From RUG695 sp050943135 (GTDB lineage Bacteria > Planctomycetota > Planctomycetia > Pirellulales > Thermoguttaceae), in NCBI GenBank assembly GCA_050943135.1, contig JBMNOP010000001.1, positions 1 to 64,000 of the forward strand: a stretch of DNA of 64,000 nt. The letters are read 5' to 3'. Position numbers and translations under genes: made by a program. The notes below the pieces were generated by a model. That model was not told the DNA's origin. It made no database searches and saw only the letters and a list, made by a program, of their open reading frames with translations. Of the stretch, positions 1 to 9,093 are shown one piece after another (position 1 is the stretch's first letter; each line of letters begins with the position of its first letter).

Positions 1-1117
1 TGGAGATCGAAGCCGTATTGTTCGAAAATTCGCAGTTGTCGATCACGCTGCCATAACTCGTGTTGAGATAGAGGGCACCCCCTTCGGCAGACGTCGTGCC
101 CGTTACGGTATTTCCGGTAAAGACCGAGTCGGTCAGGAAAGCATCCCCGGCCAGAATCCCGATCGCCCCACCATATCTGGCAACATTTTCGGAAAACGTC
201 GAATTAGTCGATTGAATGGTTCCGCCGTACGCGTAGAAAAAGCCGCCGCAGTCGGCTGCGGAGCAGTCGGTGACAGAGCAATGGTCGAGGGTGAAATTGA
301 TGAAGTTGTTGTTCGCGGGATTGAATCTGGTGTTCCAGACAAAGATCGCACCGCCGCGATTGTAATAGTCGACATCGTTCGTTGCCGAAAATTCGGTGAT
401 TGTCAGGTTCCGGAGAAAAACATCGAAACCGGTGTCGGAAGCACCGACAAAGAAAAGACGGTCTGTCCCGGCTGTTCCGGTGTTCGTCAGGGTGATCCGG
501 TTGTCGCCGTCAATCGTCAAACCACCGGTGAGCGTGATCTGGCCAAAGGCAGCCAAATCGGCCGTTCCTGTCAATCCCTCGGCAAAAGTGACGGTATCGT
601 CCATCATGGAGGCAAAATAGACCGCCTGACGGAACGAAATATCACCGGAAGGGGTGTATGTTTCCTTGATGTCGGTAAGGGTCGTCACGACGGTGGAGTA
701 AGAGGTATGCGGGTAACACTTAACCACCGCCGACTCTTCGGAATTGGTGTAATTGGTGCCGTCACCGTTGGCGACCACTTTAAACGCATAAGCTCCCGTA
801 GCCATCAGCCCGGAAACCGTGACACTGGTGCCTGTCGCGACCGTCGCCTTCCAATTCGTGGCGCCGACCTTTTGGCTGTAAACAGTGTATTGGGATGCGT
901 TCGGCACGGCATCCCAGGAAACTTGAACACGGTTGTTCGAGTTGCAGACGGCCTGTACATTGGTAGGCGTATCCAACTGAACCGCGGCTGTTGCCATCGG
1001 TTCGGCATCGACCGCGTAGACGGCGGCCGCCGACTCCTCACCCCCGGCAACGACGGCCAGGAGCGTACGGTCTTCCAAACACTCCAGACGGAGTGAACGT
1101 TCACGAATCTTTCTCAT
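1..1117 (-). CDS. Secreted beta-helix surface protein with planctomycetal N-terminal motif (3' end outside window)
   Basis: The reading frame is open from an ATG at 1117 to the window edge, giving 372 visible residues. It begins MRKIRERSLRLECLEDRTLL, which matches the planctomycetal extracellular-protein N-terminal motif (LExLExRxLL). Residues about 45-135 resemble a fibronectin type III module (VQVSWDAVPNASQYTVY, then a GAYAFKVVANG strand). A segment around residue 150 with FRQAVYFA resembles the CSLREA-type lead-in to right-handed beta-helices. The remainder has beta-helix turns of the polymorphic outer-membrane type (RGGAIFVWN, YGGAIGILAGDAF, EGGALYLNTSYG). The order of parts matches the first third of the 2,479-residue protein at 40.6-48.1 kb, so the two are probably homologous. 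It is likely a surface adhesin or glycan-binding protein; no catalytic site is visible in this part. A GAAAGGG sequence lies just upstream of the start. Confidence 0.85.
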   Translation of the reverse strand, partial: MRKIRERSLRLECLEDRTLLAVVAGGEESAAAVYAVDAEPMATAAVQLDTPTNVQAVCNSNNRVQVSWDAVPNASQYTVYSQKVGATNWKATVATGTSVTVSGLMATGAYAFKVVANGDGTNYTNSEESAVVKCYPHTSYSTVVTTLTDIKETYTPSGDISFRQAVYFASMMDDTVTFAEGLTGTADLAAFGQITLTGGLTIDGDNRITLTNTGTAGTDRLFFVGASDTGFDVFLRNLTITEFSATNDVDYYNRGGAIFVWNTRFNPANNNFINFTLDHCSVTDCSAADCGGFFYAYGGTIQSTNSTFSENVARYGGAIGILAGDAFLTDSVFTGNTVTGTTSAEGGALYLNTSYGSVIDNCEFSNNTASIS

Positions 1118-1387
1118 TGCATGTACCCTTTCGTTAAAATGTTGACCACCCGACCCTGTCAAGTGTGTCTTATGCCGGCTCAAACCAACTGTCAATGTGA
1201 ATCAAAAAACAAAGCAAGTTCGCGCTGACAAACCGCCGAAAAAGAATCGTCTCCGGTTCCGATTCTCTTTGTGTTACCGGGTAGGCGCGCTATACCACCC
1301 GATGGAAAAACGACCCCAGGACGCGAGGGATCAAAAACCGCACGGACGCCATGCAAAGACGACACGCCGCCCGCAGGAACAAAAATT

Positions 1388-2683
1388 TCAGAGTGATTTA
1401 CTTTCGCCGCCGGTGGCCGTGCCCATCGCGCCCCAAACTCCATAGGGGGAGCGGCCGGTAACGACCGGCATCACATCGAGACCGCCGTTCTCTTCGCCGT
1501 CACCCGTATCGACGCTGTCGTTGATGAAACGGACCGAACCGTCCATCATCGAGGCGTTCACTCCGCTGGAATGATAACTTCGTGCTCCCCCGACAATCGA
1601 AGTGGAAGAAGCCCAGGTCGTAGAGCAGAAAACCTTGGAGTTGGGGGGAAGTATCGTCGTAAATCCGGAAAAAATCGGAGTGCCGATAAACCAGACCTTC
1701 CCGCGATAGGCGCCCATATGTCCGTAACCGAGAATCCCCAGCGTGGAATCTGCGGGGTCGACCAGGTTCAGACATTCCGAAGGTTTGGAATCGTTTGTCA
1801 TGATCTGAGGGGTCACCCGCAAATTCCTTGCTGCCTGAGAACCTTCGTAATAGGGGGCCTGCCCGGAGCAGAACTCACAGAAGGCGATCGTGTGCGATAC
1901 GCCGTCCTTAACACCGGAAAACGATTGCCAGTAGTGAGAGCCGAACGGCGCACGACGGGCAAGGCCGCCGTTCTTCCCGTCTACGGTAGCCGGAGTCGTC
2001 CACGCCCCACTGGTTCCGGCAGCCCCTTGGTAGATCCCACTGCCGTACGCGTCACCGTAACAGAAAGCGTAGGAGGTGGATGCCCCGCGGGCCTCTTCTT
2101 CGGTCGCGTAGAACCCTGAGTCGACAAGGACGCGCCCCTCACCATAAATGTCGGTGTTGGTTACCATCGGATCTGAAGGACAGCCGAGCATTGACAACGT
2201 CGTACCTCCCAATCCCCAGTGGGGAGTCGGACAGTTCTGGCATCCGGGATAATTGTTGAGGGATTGTTCTCCGAGCGGCATGGTGATCAAGGCGTTCGTG
2301 ACGCCGTTTTCCTTGATCCGGTTAGCTGTTTCGACAAACCTGTCCCATATCTGTTGCTGTTCCATAAAGGGCATCAGCATGACCAGTCCGCTGACACAAC
2401 CGACATCGCCTGCGCCCGGCCCGGCGTCACCATAGGCGCCGAGCGGTCCGTAACCCCCGTATGCGGTATTTGCGGCAGGGAATGCGCCATGAGAGCTTTC
2501 ATAAGTGTGAGCCGCCAGTGCCAACTGTTTGAGATGGTTCGAACATTGCATCCGGCGCGCAGCTTCGCGTGCCGCCTGGACCGCGGGCAGAAGGAGCCCG
2601 ATAAGGATGCCGATGATGGCGATCACCACCAAAAGCTCAACAAGCGTAAAGGCACCCCTTTTCTTCCTGAAGAAACTAAGCAT
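1388..2683 (-). CDS. DUF1559 prepilin-like protein (copy A)
   Basis: This 431-residue protein starts MLSFFRKKRGAFTLVELLVV, a type IV prepilin/type II pseudopilin leader with a hydrophobic helix at residues 11-32, followed by PAVQAAREAARRMQCSNHLK, the hallmark of the DUF1559 family. Near the C terminus YHSSGVNASMMDG fits the H-x9-DG motif that accompanies this family. The leader should be cut by a prepilin peptidase; the residue before the first Phe is Ala where Gly is usual. Many paralogues are typical of Planctomycetota genomes; their role is unknown, with pseudopilin-like envelope structures the usual guess. It is a paralogue of the same length as the gene at 3468-4763, from which it is separated by a small lipoprotein gene. 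Confidence 0.93.
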   Translation of the reverse strand: MLSFFRKKRGAFTLVELLVVIAIIGILIGLLLPAVQAAREAARRMQCSNHLKQLALAAHTYESSHGAFPAANTAYGGYGPLGAYGDAGPGAGDVGCVSGLVMLMPFMEQQQIWDRFVETANRIKENGVTNALITMPLGEQSLNNYPGCQNCPTPHWGLGGTTLSMLGCPSDPMVTNTDIYGEGRVLVDSGFYATEEEARGASTSYAFCYGDAYGSGIYQGAAGTSGAWTTPATVDGKNGGLARRAPFGSHYWQSFSGVKDGVSHTIAFCEFCSGQAPYYEGSQAARNLRVTPQIMTNDSKPSECLNLVDPADSTLGILGYGHMGAYRGKVWFIGTPIFSGFTTILPPNSKVFCSTTWASSTSIVGGARSYHSSGVNASMMDGSVRFINDSVDTGDGEENGGLDVMPVVTGRSPYGVWGAMGTATGGESKSL

Positions 2684-2802
2684 TGTTGTGTCCCCAAAAT
2701 ACGATATGGATGAAAAAACATCAATGATGCGAGAGGAAACGCCCTCTCGAAACTATTTTGTTTGTTGGTCTCGGTGCCGAATCCGTCAACGGATGCCAAT
2801 GG

Positions 2803-3279
2803 TCACTCGACGGTGACGGTCTCGCGGCCCAGGTCGATCACGGTCTTCCCCTTTTGTTTTTTGGTAATTTTTACCGAAAAGGGCGACGTTTCGGGATCGG
2901 AGAAACGCGGGTCAAGTTGATTTTCAGTGTTTCCGGCGACGAATTGACCGTCTTCGGTCTGTTTGATCGGCGGATCCTTTTTCTCCACGAGCAACACAGA
3001 TTCTCCTTCGGGAGCCCCATCAAAACCTCGGGTCGAGAGGTTCACGACCCCATCGGCACCGGAAAAACCGGAGGTGCGCCATTTTCGAAGGCTTTGGTCG
3101 GTATAATTGACAACGACCTGAACACCTTCGATGGGAGAGCCGTCCTCCACAACCACGAGTTGGATCGGGTATATTTTGGGAAATCCTTCGGGATAATCGC
3201 TCCTTCGGCATGCCGAAACGAAGCAAAAACAGAGCAAAAGGATGACGCAGGAAACGATGCGTTTTCGTATGGCCGACAT
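2803..3279 (-). CDS. Small putative lipoprotein
   Basis: 158 residues. The N terminus is a signal peptide with a hydrophobic stretch (VSCVILLLCFCFVSAC) ending in a lipobox-like VSAC at Cys24, so the mature protein would be lipidated and envelope-anchored. The mature part is a single small beta-rich domain; the pattern IEGVQVVVNYTDQSLRKWRTSG followed by ADGVVNLSTRGF resembles the carboxypeptidase-regulatory (transthyretin-like) fold common in such planctomycetal lipoproteins. It sits between the two DUF1559 genes, 120 bases upstream of copy A and 190 bases downstream of copy B, and is probably co-transcribed with one of them. Function is unknown; the fold assignment is an inference from pattern only. 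Confidence 0.8.
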   Translation of the reverse strand: MSAIRKRIVSCVILLLCFCFVSACRRSDYPEGFPKIYPIQLVVVEDGSPIEGVQVVVNYTDQSLRKWRTSGFSGADGVVNLSTRGFDGAPEGESVLLVEKKDPPIKQTEDGQFVAGNTENQLDPRFSDPETSPFSVKITKKQKGKTVIDLGRETVTVE

Positions 3280-3467
3280 TGCAATCCTCTATGGTTTAAA
3301 GAAATCAAAAAACAACTCGGTGAACACGGGAGTTTCCCCGTTGAAAACGTCCCGTAGCCCGGAAGTATACCAAGCTTCGAAAGCGGGAACAACTTCCCGG
3401 TTTTTCGAACAAAATAAAATTTCGGTAAGGGTTTTCCCGTTTCCGAAACCGTGCCGTCGGGATCATG

Positions 3468-4763
3468 TCAAATCGAAACACTTTCGCCGCCGTTGACCGA
3501 CCCCAGTCCCCCCCAAACGCCGTAGGGCGACCTACCGCTGTTGACCGGAGGCTGATCGAGACCCGAGCCGGACCGGCCCTCTCCGGTATCGATATTGTCG
3601 GTGATGAAACGGACCGATCCATCCATCATGACCCCGTTGACTCCGCCGGCATGATAGCTCCGCGCTCCGCCGACGATCGGAGAGGCGGGCTGAATGTCAA
3701 CCGAGCAGAACACTCGGGAATTGGGAGGGAGAATTGTCGTAAACCCGGAAAAAACAGGTGCACCGACATACCAAATCCTTCCACGGTAAACCCCGACGTA
3801 CCCATGCTGGTAGAGTCCCAGGCTACTGTCGTTGGGGTCGACATAGTTGAGACACTCTGCAGGGTTTATCAGAGTTTCAGGAACGACTTGAGGGGTATGT
3901 TTCAAAACACGGGCCCCATCGTACGATTGTGTGTAGGGCGCCTCTCCGACGATTGTTTCGGTGAAAGCAATCGTGTGCGAAAGACCGTCTTTGACCCCCG
4001 CGTGGGTTTGCCAGTAGTGCGAGCCGAAGGGCGCGCGCCGTGCCGTTTTGTTGTTCTTGGCCGCGAAATCTTTCGAAATGCCGAAATGAGGAGTTGCCGC
4101 CGCGCCGACATGATCGAGCGCATCCCCGTAACAGAAGATATAATTGGTCGGTGCAACCGCCCCTTCTTCTTCGGTCCCGTAATAATCTTTCAGAACTCTC
4201 CCTTCGGCGTAAAGTGCGGCTTTTCCTCCCATCGGATCCGAGGGACAACCGAGCATGATCATTGTTTTTCCCCCCATCCCCCAATGGGGGGTGGGGCATC
4301 CCGAGCAACCCGGATAGTTGCGCGTCGCTAATTCCCCGAACGGGAAAGTGATCAGCAGATGGTCCTCTCCGTTATCATGCGCTTTTTGAGCGGTAGCAAG
4401 GAATTGCTCCCAAATCGAATTTTGTTCCATAAACGGCATCAGCACGACAAGTCCGCTGACGCACCCAACGTTTCCGGCATATCTGCTGTTGTCGCCGCCG
4501 CTGTTGCTCCAGGAAAAGGTTTGACCGTACCACATATGAGGTCCGTACCCGATGAATGCGGTGTTTGCCGCGGGAAATGCTCCGTTGCTGTCCGCGTAAG
4601 TGTGAACTGCCAGGGCCAGCTGTTTGAGATTGTTCGAACACTTCATCCGCCGCGCGGCCTCGCGGGCCGCCTGGACAGCGGGCAAAAAAAGCCCTATCAG
4701 GATGCCGATGATCGCGATCACGACCAACAGTTCGACCAACGTAAAACCTGTTTCTCGTTTCAT
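3468..4763 (-). CDS. DUF1559 prepilin-like protein (copy B)
   Basis: The open frame extends upstream to 4880, but the leader MKRETGFTLVELLVVIAIIG begins at the ATG at 4763, preceded by GGAAGA at good spacing; the longer N terminus is proline-rich and does not fit a prepilin. From 4763 the product is 431 residues, exactly the length of copy A. It has the canonical Gly before Phe at the prepilin cleavage site, a transmembrane helix, the DUF1559 signature PAVQAAREAARRMKCSNNLK, and the C-terminal H-x9-DG motif (YHAGGVNGVMMDG). The two copies align throughout, so they are a duplicated pair. It is expected to be membrane-anchored or assembled by a type II/IV pilus-like machine; biological role unknown. 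Confidence 0.93.
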   Translation of the reverse strand: MKRETGFTLVELLVVIAIIGILIGLFLPAVQAAREAARRMKCSNNLKQLALAVHTYADSNGAFPAANTAFIGYGPHMWYGQTFSWSNSGGDNSRYAGNVGCVSGLVVLMPFMEQNSIWEQFLATAQKAHDNGEDHLLITFPFGELATRNYPGCSGCPTPHWGMGGKTMIMLGCPSDPMGGKAALYAEGRVLKDYYGTEEEGAVAPTNYIFCYGDALDHVGAAATPHFGISKDFAAKNNKTARRAPFGSHYWQTHAGVKDGLSHTIAFTETIVGEAPYTQSYDGARVLKHTPQVVPETLINPAECLNYVDPNDSSLGLYQHGYVGVYRGRIWYVGAPVFSGFTTILPPNSRVFCSVDIQPASPIVGGARSYHAGGVNGVMMDGSVRFITDNIDTGEGRSGSGLDQPPVNSGRSPYGVWGGLGSVNGGESVSI

Positions 4764-5168
4764 TACAGCATTCTTCCGGGAACACAAGAGGCGGGGGGCG
4801 GGGGGCAGGGGGGGAACGGCCGATTCCCGATCAAACGGGGGGGTTCCGTCCGGGGCCGGGATACTCACCGCGAACGCCATTCGGCGTCGTGAGCCCCTGT
4901 CTCCGATATCTTGTGTTTACGCGGTAGTTTCTAAAAAAACCGGCTCACGAAGCGATTTTGGGGCAGGTGTCCCGGCGACAAGAAGGTATTGTATCATCGG
5001 GAGGAATCGTTGTCAACGAAATTTCCATTTTTCCCCGATTTTTTTCATAGCTCGGGGGTCCGGCAGAAGTCGAAATGTAAAAGGAGAAAAAAATTGAACC
5101 GGAAAGAGATTCTACAAAGTAAGGGGGCGGATCTCTTCCCGGTTGAAAATTGTCGGATTTTTCCTGTG
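4764..5168. other. Upstream region of DUF1559 copy B with a G-rich tract
   Basis: No gene is supported here. The notable element is a run of six, six and seven consecutive G residues on the plus strand at 4793-4814, about 30 bases before the start of DUF1559 copy B, which would be C-rich in that gene's transcript. The rest, up to the stop of the porin gene at 5169, carries no recognisable motif. Confidence 0.5.
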
Positions 5169-6449
5169 TCAGATCTCGAATGCACCCCGCAGTCCCGAAA
5201 CAAATGCGCTCTTAGCTTTTTTGTTCCCCGTAGGATTTTCTACATACTGGAAGAATGGCGAGAGGTGAGCGAAATCGTTAAAGACACAGCGGTAGTAGAC
5301 CTCGACGAAATGTTCCTTCCCCGATTCGTAATCGTCCTCTTCAAGCCAGGGGTCGCCTGGTTCGGCGATCCCGTAGCCGATGCCGACGACGTCGCGCTGT
5401 CGGATACAGTGGAATTTTTGGAACTGGACGCCGCCGCTGTAATGACCGCAGACACATCCGAGTTCGGCGTCACCCTGACCGACGCGACCCCAAACGCCAA
5501 GATGATGCGAGATTTCCTGGTCGAAGTTTATCCCCCAGCCGGAATTCGTTTTCCCCTCGTATTCTTCGAACGTCTGACCGACCCAGCCGAAAGCGCGAAG
5601 ATTTCCGGGGCGACCGTTCAAGTCGAGATGGAGATCCGTTTCCAGGATTCCGAACCCGTGCCGGAATACATCGTTCCATCCTTCACTGGCGAGATAAGCC
5701 GCACCAACGGAGACGGCCTCTCCAAAATTTCGCCAAAGCATGAACCCGAATGAAGGACAGGGGTATTCCGTTGTCAGGTTCGCGACGAATCCGGTCGAAT
5801 TGAACTGGGAAATACCGCTGTTCGCGTAGTTGTTCGTGTCGAAATCGGTGGTCAGGTCAAGATGACCGACCCGGAGTCTCCAGCTTTCGTTATGGCCGAA
5901 TGCCTGTTCATACCAAAGTTCGGTGAATTTGAGGGTCTCGTCCGGCTCGATTTCATCATTGAAACAGGAGAGTGTCGGGATACGCCCGTCGATACCATCT
6001 CCGTAACCTGCTTCGAGGAGACCATAGAAGGTGCCCTTTTGGCCCACATGCATAAGGAACCCGATATCGGCGGTAAAGACGGCATCGGTTTCTCTTCTGT
6101 AGGATCCGTTTGAGTTGAGGTTTGAGGCAAGTTCGCCTTCGATGACGACCCCCCACTCGATCGACTCAAAGAAAGCATCGGTGGGATCTTTCGGTTCCTC
6201 CGTCGCGTAGTCACGAAGTTCGCCGAGTCGGTCACGTTCGATTCGCCTGATAACCTCGGAGCTCCGTCGAGGTATTCCGAACGACGAACTCCCGGTCTGA
6301 GGGGTTGTTACCTCCTGTTCCGTCACGATCCGGTCTGTTTCATTGACGATCGGCTCGTCATAAACCGGGTCGTCGGACGCAGCCAGCACGCCTACCAGCA
6401 GGTAGTTCAGAAGTATTGCCCGTAACGCAACTTTTTTTCCTGATAGCAT
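5169..6449 (-). CDS. OprB-like carbohydrate porin
   Basis: The start at 6449 is preferred over 6482 because AAGGAG lies 7 bases upstream and the protein then begins with a signal peptide (MLSGKKVALRAILLNYLLVG, cut near AAS-DDP). The 426-residue product has a polar linker (about 25-85) and then alternating amphipathic strands. The segment LRVGHLDLTTDFDTNNYANS followed by GISQFNSTGF resembles the conserved core of OprB-family porins, and the final residues (GLRGAFEI) end on a hydrophobic strand typical of outer-membrane barrels. It should form a sugar- or solute-permeable channel in the outer membrane. It is upstream of DUF1559 copy B on the same strand, 405 bases away, so probably a separate transcript. 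The OprB assignment is by pattern; another porin family is possible. Confidence 0.75.
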   Translation of the reverse strand: MLSGKKVALRAILLNYLLVGVLAASDDPVYDEPIVNETDRIVTEQEVTTPQTGSSSFGIPRRSSEVIRRIERDRLGELRDYATEEPKDPTDAFFESIEWGVVIEGELASNLNSNGSYRRETDAVFTADIGFLMHVGQKGTFYGLLEAGYGDGIDGRIPTLSCFNDEIEPDETLKFTELWYEQAFGHNESWRLRVGHLDLTTDFDTNNYANSGISQFNSTGFVANLTTEYPCPSFGFMLWRNFGEAVSVGAAYLASEGWNDVFRHGFGILETDLHLDLNGRPGNLRAFGWVGQTFEEYEGKTNSGWGINFDQEISHHLGVWGRVGQGDAELGCVCGHYSGGVQFQKFHCIRQRDVVGIGYGIAEPGDPWLEEDDYESGKEHFVEVYYRCVFNDFAHLSPFFQYVENPTGNKKAKSAFVSGLRGAFEI

Positions 6450-6789
6450 TTCCACGCTCCTTTTCTCAGCCCTAATGGGCAAGCCACCATCTTCTGTCGT
6501 TCAGGTGATGTGCGAGGAAAAAGCGCGAGGAAACCCGCTTTTAGTTTTAGCGGTCGCTTTCAACATTCCCGATGAATCTCTTTACGCTGTTCCGGACCAG
6601 TTGCCGAAATTTCCACGTTACAAGGGTATCGGAATTCCTGCGGGTTAAGGTTTAATGAAATTAACGGATATGGGGCAAGAATCGATTATGGTGAAAGAAG
6701 TTGAAGTGCTCCTGGGAAAACCAGACACGTGAATTACAGAACTTTTTATCGGACATCCGGCCTTGAACAGGGTTTAGGATGGCATTAAC

Positions 6790-7300
6790 CGGGAGGAACG
6801 ATTGATGGTCGGAAGGGAAAGAACGATTCGCCTGAATTTCGGGCCTAAGTCGTGGTAGTGGCGTCGCGCGGAGATCAAGAGCATTCACGCCGTTGCGAAG
6901 TCATTCGGGATTTCCCCTCAAATGATTCTCAAGATGAAAGTGCGCCTGAAAGGATGGGTCAGCGTGCTTTTTCAATGAAGTTCGTCGGCCCGTAAAGCAA
7001 AGGGGAGCGCGAGGTAACGCACGAGGAGCCTGTAAGGAAAATCGGTCGTTTCGAAGTTGAGAATGACCGGTCGAAAAATCTGCCCGGTTCAATTAAGAAA
7101 AGGCTCGACAATGATTGATCCGGGGGATAGGAGCCGGAAGATTTCCGGACGATGTGAAATGGTTTTGGGGCGTTCTCCGTCGAACTTTTATTTTCAACTG
7201 CGGGATGACAGCCAGAAAACCCTTGTTTGATGAGATGGATTGATAGATTTCCTGTGGAGCATCCGGCTTTTAAGAAATTTAAGATCCCAAGTCGGAATTT
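6790..7300 (+). pseudogene. Decayed IS3-family transposase (OrfA and start of OrfB)
   Basis: No long frame remains, but three short segments in different frames match the order of IS3-family proteins. From about 6859 the frame reads WRRAEIKSIHAVAKSFGIS, then PQMILKMKVRLKGW to a stop at 6976, the helix-turn-helix of OrfA (compare 'ELAseyGVhPtqIsqWKkqL'). Around 7024-7085 EEPVRKIGRFEVENDRSKNL matches the leucine-zipper part (IGqLkvEndwLKKK). From 7133 RKISGRCEMVLGRSPSNFYF matches the OrfB start (lsisrQCeLLgisRSslYY), and from 7228 LMRWIDRFPVEHPAFKKFK matches 'LMr.IDe.yteHPfyGsRkM'. At least three frameshifts and several stops separate them. This is a dead insertion sequence whose remaining OrfB catalytic part is missing. 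Confidence 0.7.
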
Positions 7301-7466
7301 AGCGCTTTCGCTTTCTCCGATTTCAACCCTCAGAAGATCCTTCTTTGTCTTGCTTTTTGCTTCCGATTTGATAGACTGAGGTGCGGTGGATTTTCATTTC
7401 TGGTTACTTTGACATAAGTGCCCCTGTCCAGATTGTTGCGGGGCGCCGCTTCCGAAGGATTGTCCC

Positions 7467-8786
7467 ATGGGTGATTTCGTCAGTTGTTCCACAAAACGGG
7501 CATTGTTTTTGTTTCCGCTCTGGTTTTTTATCCTGATATGTTCGGTCTGTGCCTACGGCGACGCCTGGCCTCCAATACTGGAAAAATCGGAAGTGATCAA
7601 TAACCGAATCACCGACCGCTACGAACACGGGTCTCTTCCGGAGTGGGGGGCAAAGAATCCGAAACAGACCGATGAATTCGCCGTCCTGCACCCGGTGGTC
7701 CCGGAGCTCGAGAATGCCGAAAATCGTCCGCTCTATGTTGTCCTTCACTCGGCCGGCCACTCACTCGATGGGGCACTTGCCTGCCAGGCCGAGAAGGGGA
7801 ACCACGATATTTACGATTCTCCCGACGATTTCTACGCGTTGATTCTTGACTGCAAAGCCAACCAACAGACCGATTGGTGGTGGGGTGGACTGAAACCCGA
7901 CGAAGAGGTCGACGAAACAAATAGAGATAAAGCCGGCCCGGACCTTTCCCCTTGCGAAAAGCGGGTCATCGACACCGTCCTTTGGACGATCGACCACTAC
8001 AAAATCGATCCGAACCGCGTCTACATCTGCGGTAACTCGATGGGGGGGAGCGGGGCACTCGGGATTGGACTCCGCCACGGAAGCATCTTTGCTGCGGTCA
8101 AGGCAAATGTTCCGGCCGGCTGTCGTCATGTCGCCGATCGGTTGTACCTGCCTCCCAGCGAAGTTCCGGATGGGGTCCGAATTCCCGACCCACCGATCTG
8201 CATCGACTATTCCGGTTCGAACGATCCGTGGTCGGGTGATCATGAGACGCTGGTTTACGGTTTGCGGAAACGCAAGTACCCCCTGATGTTCTTCTGGGGA
8301 CCATTCGGACATCAGAACAACCACGAAAAGATTGAAAAAATCAACGATCTCCCGAACCGTTTCGCTTGGACCGAAGTTCGCCGCGACGACGCGTACCCCG
8401 TCTTTACCAACGCGACAAGCGATTCGGTCAGTCCGTGGCCCCCTTCGTTCGGCCCTTGCCCTGCCGATGCCCCGGCAGGGCAGATCAACGGATTCTTCCG
8501 CTGGTCGGCTGAACAAGATACCCCGAGCAAGTTGGTAATGATACTGCGTCTCGCCTCGAGCGAAGAGCTCCATTCCCAAATATTCACGATCCCGACCGAG
8601 TCGACCGCCGACGTCTCGTTCCGCCGCTTGCAAGAATTCCGAGTCAATCCCGACGAGACCGTCGCATGGAGTTTCGGCGATCTTTCCGGTCAAGCCGTTG
8701 CCGATGAAGAGGGGGTTGTCACGATTCCCCGGCTTCCGATCACCGTCGAACCGAAGACGATCGTTTTAGCTAAAGTTCCAGAGTGA
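7467..8786 (+). CDS. Secreted alpha/beta-hydrolase (putative esterase)
   Basis: 439 residues. The N terminus has a signal peptide (residues 10-30, FLFPLWFFILICSVCAYG). The catalytic core follows: PLYVVLHSAGHSLDG (oxyanion strand-turn), then YICGNSMGGSGALG with the nucleophile Ser191 in a G-x-S-x-G elbow, an acidic turn DYSGSNDPWSGDHET, and a candidate catalytic His in FFWGPFGHQNNHEK. This layout fits PHB-depolymerase/feruloyl-esterase-like hydrolases (esterase D superfamily). The last roughly 130 residues form a separate beta-rich domain. The substrate is not evident; a secreted esterase acting on polysaccharide side groups would suit the surface-protein-rich context. The start has AAGGA nine bases upstream. 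It stands alone between the IS3 fossil and wecA-like gene. Confidence 0.8.
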   Translation: MGDFVSCSTKRALFLFPLWFFILICSVCAYGDAWPPILEKSEVINNRITDRYEHGSLPEWGAKNPKQTDEFAVLHPVVPELENAENRPLYVVLHSAGHSLDGALACQAEKGNHDIYDSPDDFYALILDCKANQQTDWWWGGLKPDEEVDETNRDKAGPDLSPCEKRVIDTVLWTIDHYKIDPNRVYICGNSMGGSGALGIGLRHGSIFAAVKANVPAGCRHVADRLYLPPSEVPDGVRIPDPPICIDYSGSNDPWSGDHETLVYGLRKRKYPLMFFWGPFGHQNNHEKIEKINDLPNRFAWTEVRRDDAYPVFTNATSDSVSPWPPSFGPCPADAPAGQINGFFRWSAEQDTPSKLVMILRLASSEELHSQIFTIPTESTADVSFRRLQEFRVNPDETVAWSFGDLSGQAVADEEGVVTIPRLPITVEPKTIVLAKVPE

Positions 8787-9093
8787 CATCTGGTCGGAGC
8801 CGTCTCCGGCAAGCGATGGCAAGACGTAGAATGAAAATCCAAAATATTTTTGGCATTCTGCTTTTGTTGACAAATGTCGCTTTCTCAATAGAATGGTGTT
8901 GTCGGCAACGGTGTTTTGGTGTCTCAGAAACACCTAAAGGGGCGTCGGGGCTCGGTCTCGTCTCCGCCCGCGTTGACGGCGTTTGGGGTTGGTCTGCCGT
9001 CTGTTAGAGGGATGTTCGCGATTCGCGAAGTATTGGATCACGGACATTGCTGGCTGGTATTCTCGGTTAAGGTAGGTCGGAATCATCGTTTTT
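8787..9093. other. Intergenic region before the WecA-like gene
   Basis: An open frame beginning with an ATG at 8831 encodes a short hydrophobic N terminus (MKIQNIFGILLLLTNVAFS) and runs to 9007; it lacks a good ribosome site and homology, so it is not called as a gene. The region contains the promoter candidate at 8867-8894. Confidence 0.4.
8867..8894 (+). promoter_or_regulatory. Candidate sigma-70 promoter for the WecA-like gene
   Basis: TTGACA at 8867-8872 and TAGAAT at 8889-8894 with a 16-base spacer: a perfect -35 and a near-perfect -10. It points towards the gene at 9094, implying a leader of about 190 bases. Confidence 0.45.

Noticed and set aside
212..1096. Long plus-strand open frame (294 codons)
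   Set aside because: It is antisense to the beta-helix protein on the minus strand, whose translation shows clear motifs; the plus-strand product has no start signal or recognisable domain.
8831..9007. Small secreted peptide gene
   Set aside because: Hydrophobic start but no ribosome site and no homology; a strong promoter candidate lies inside it, reading into the WecA-like gene.
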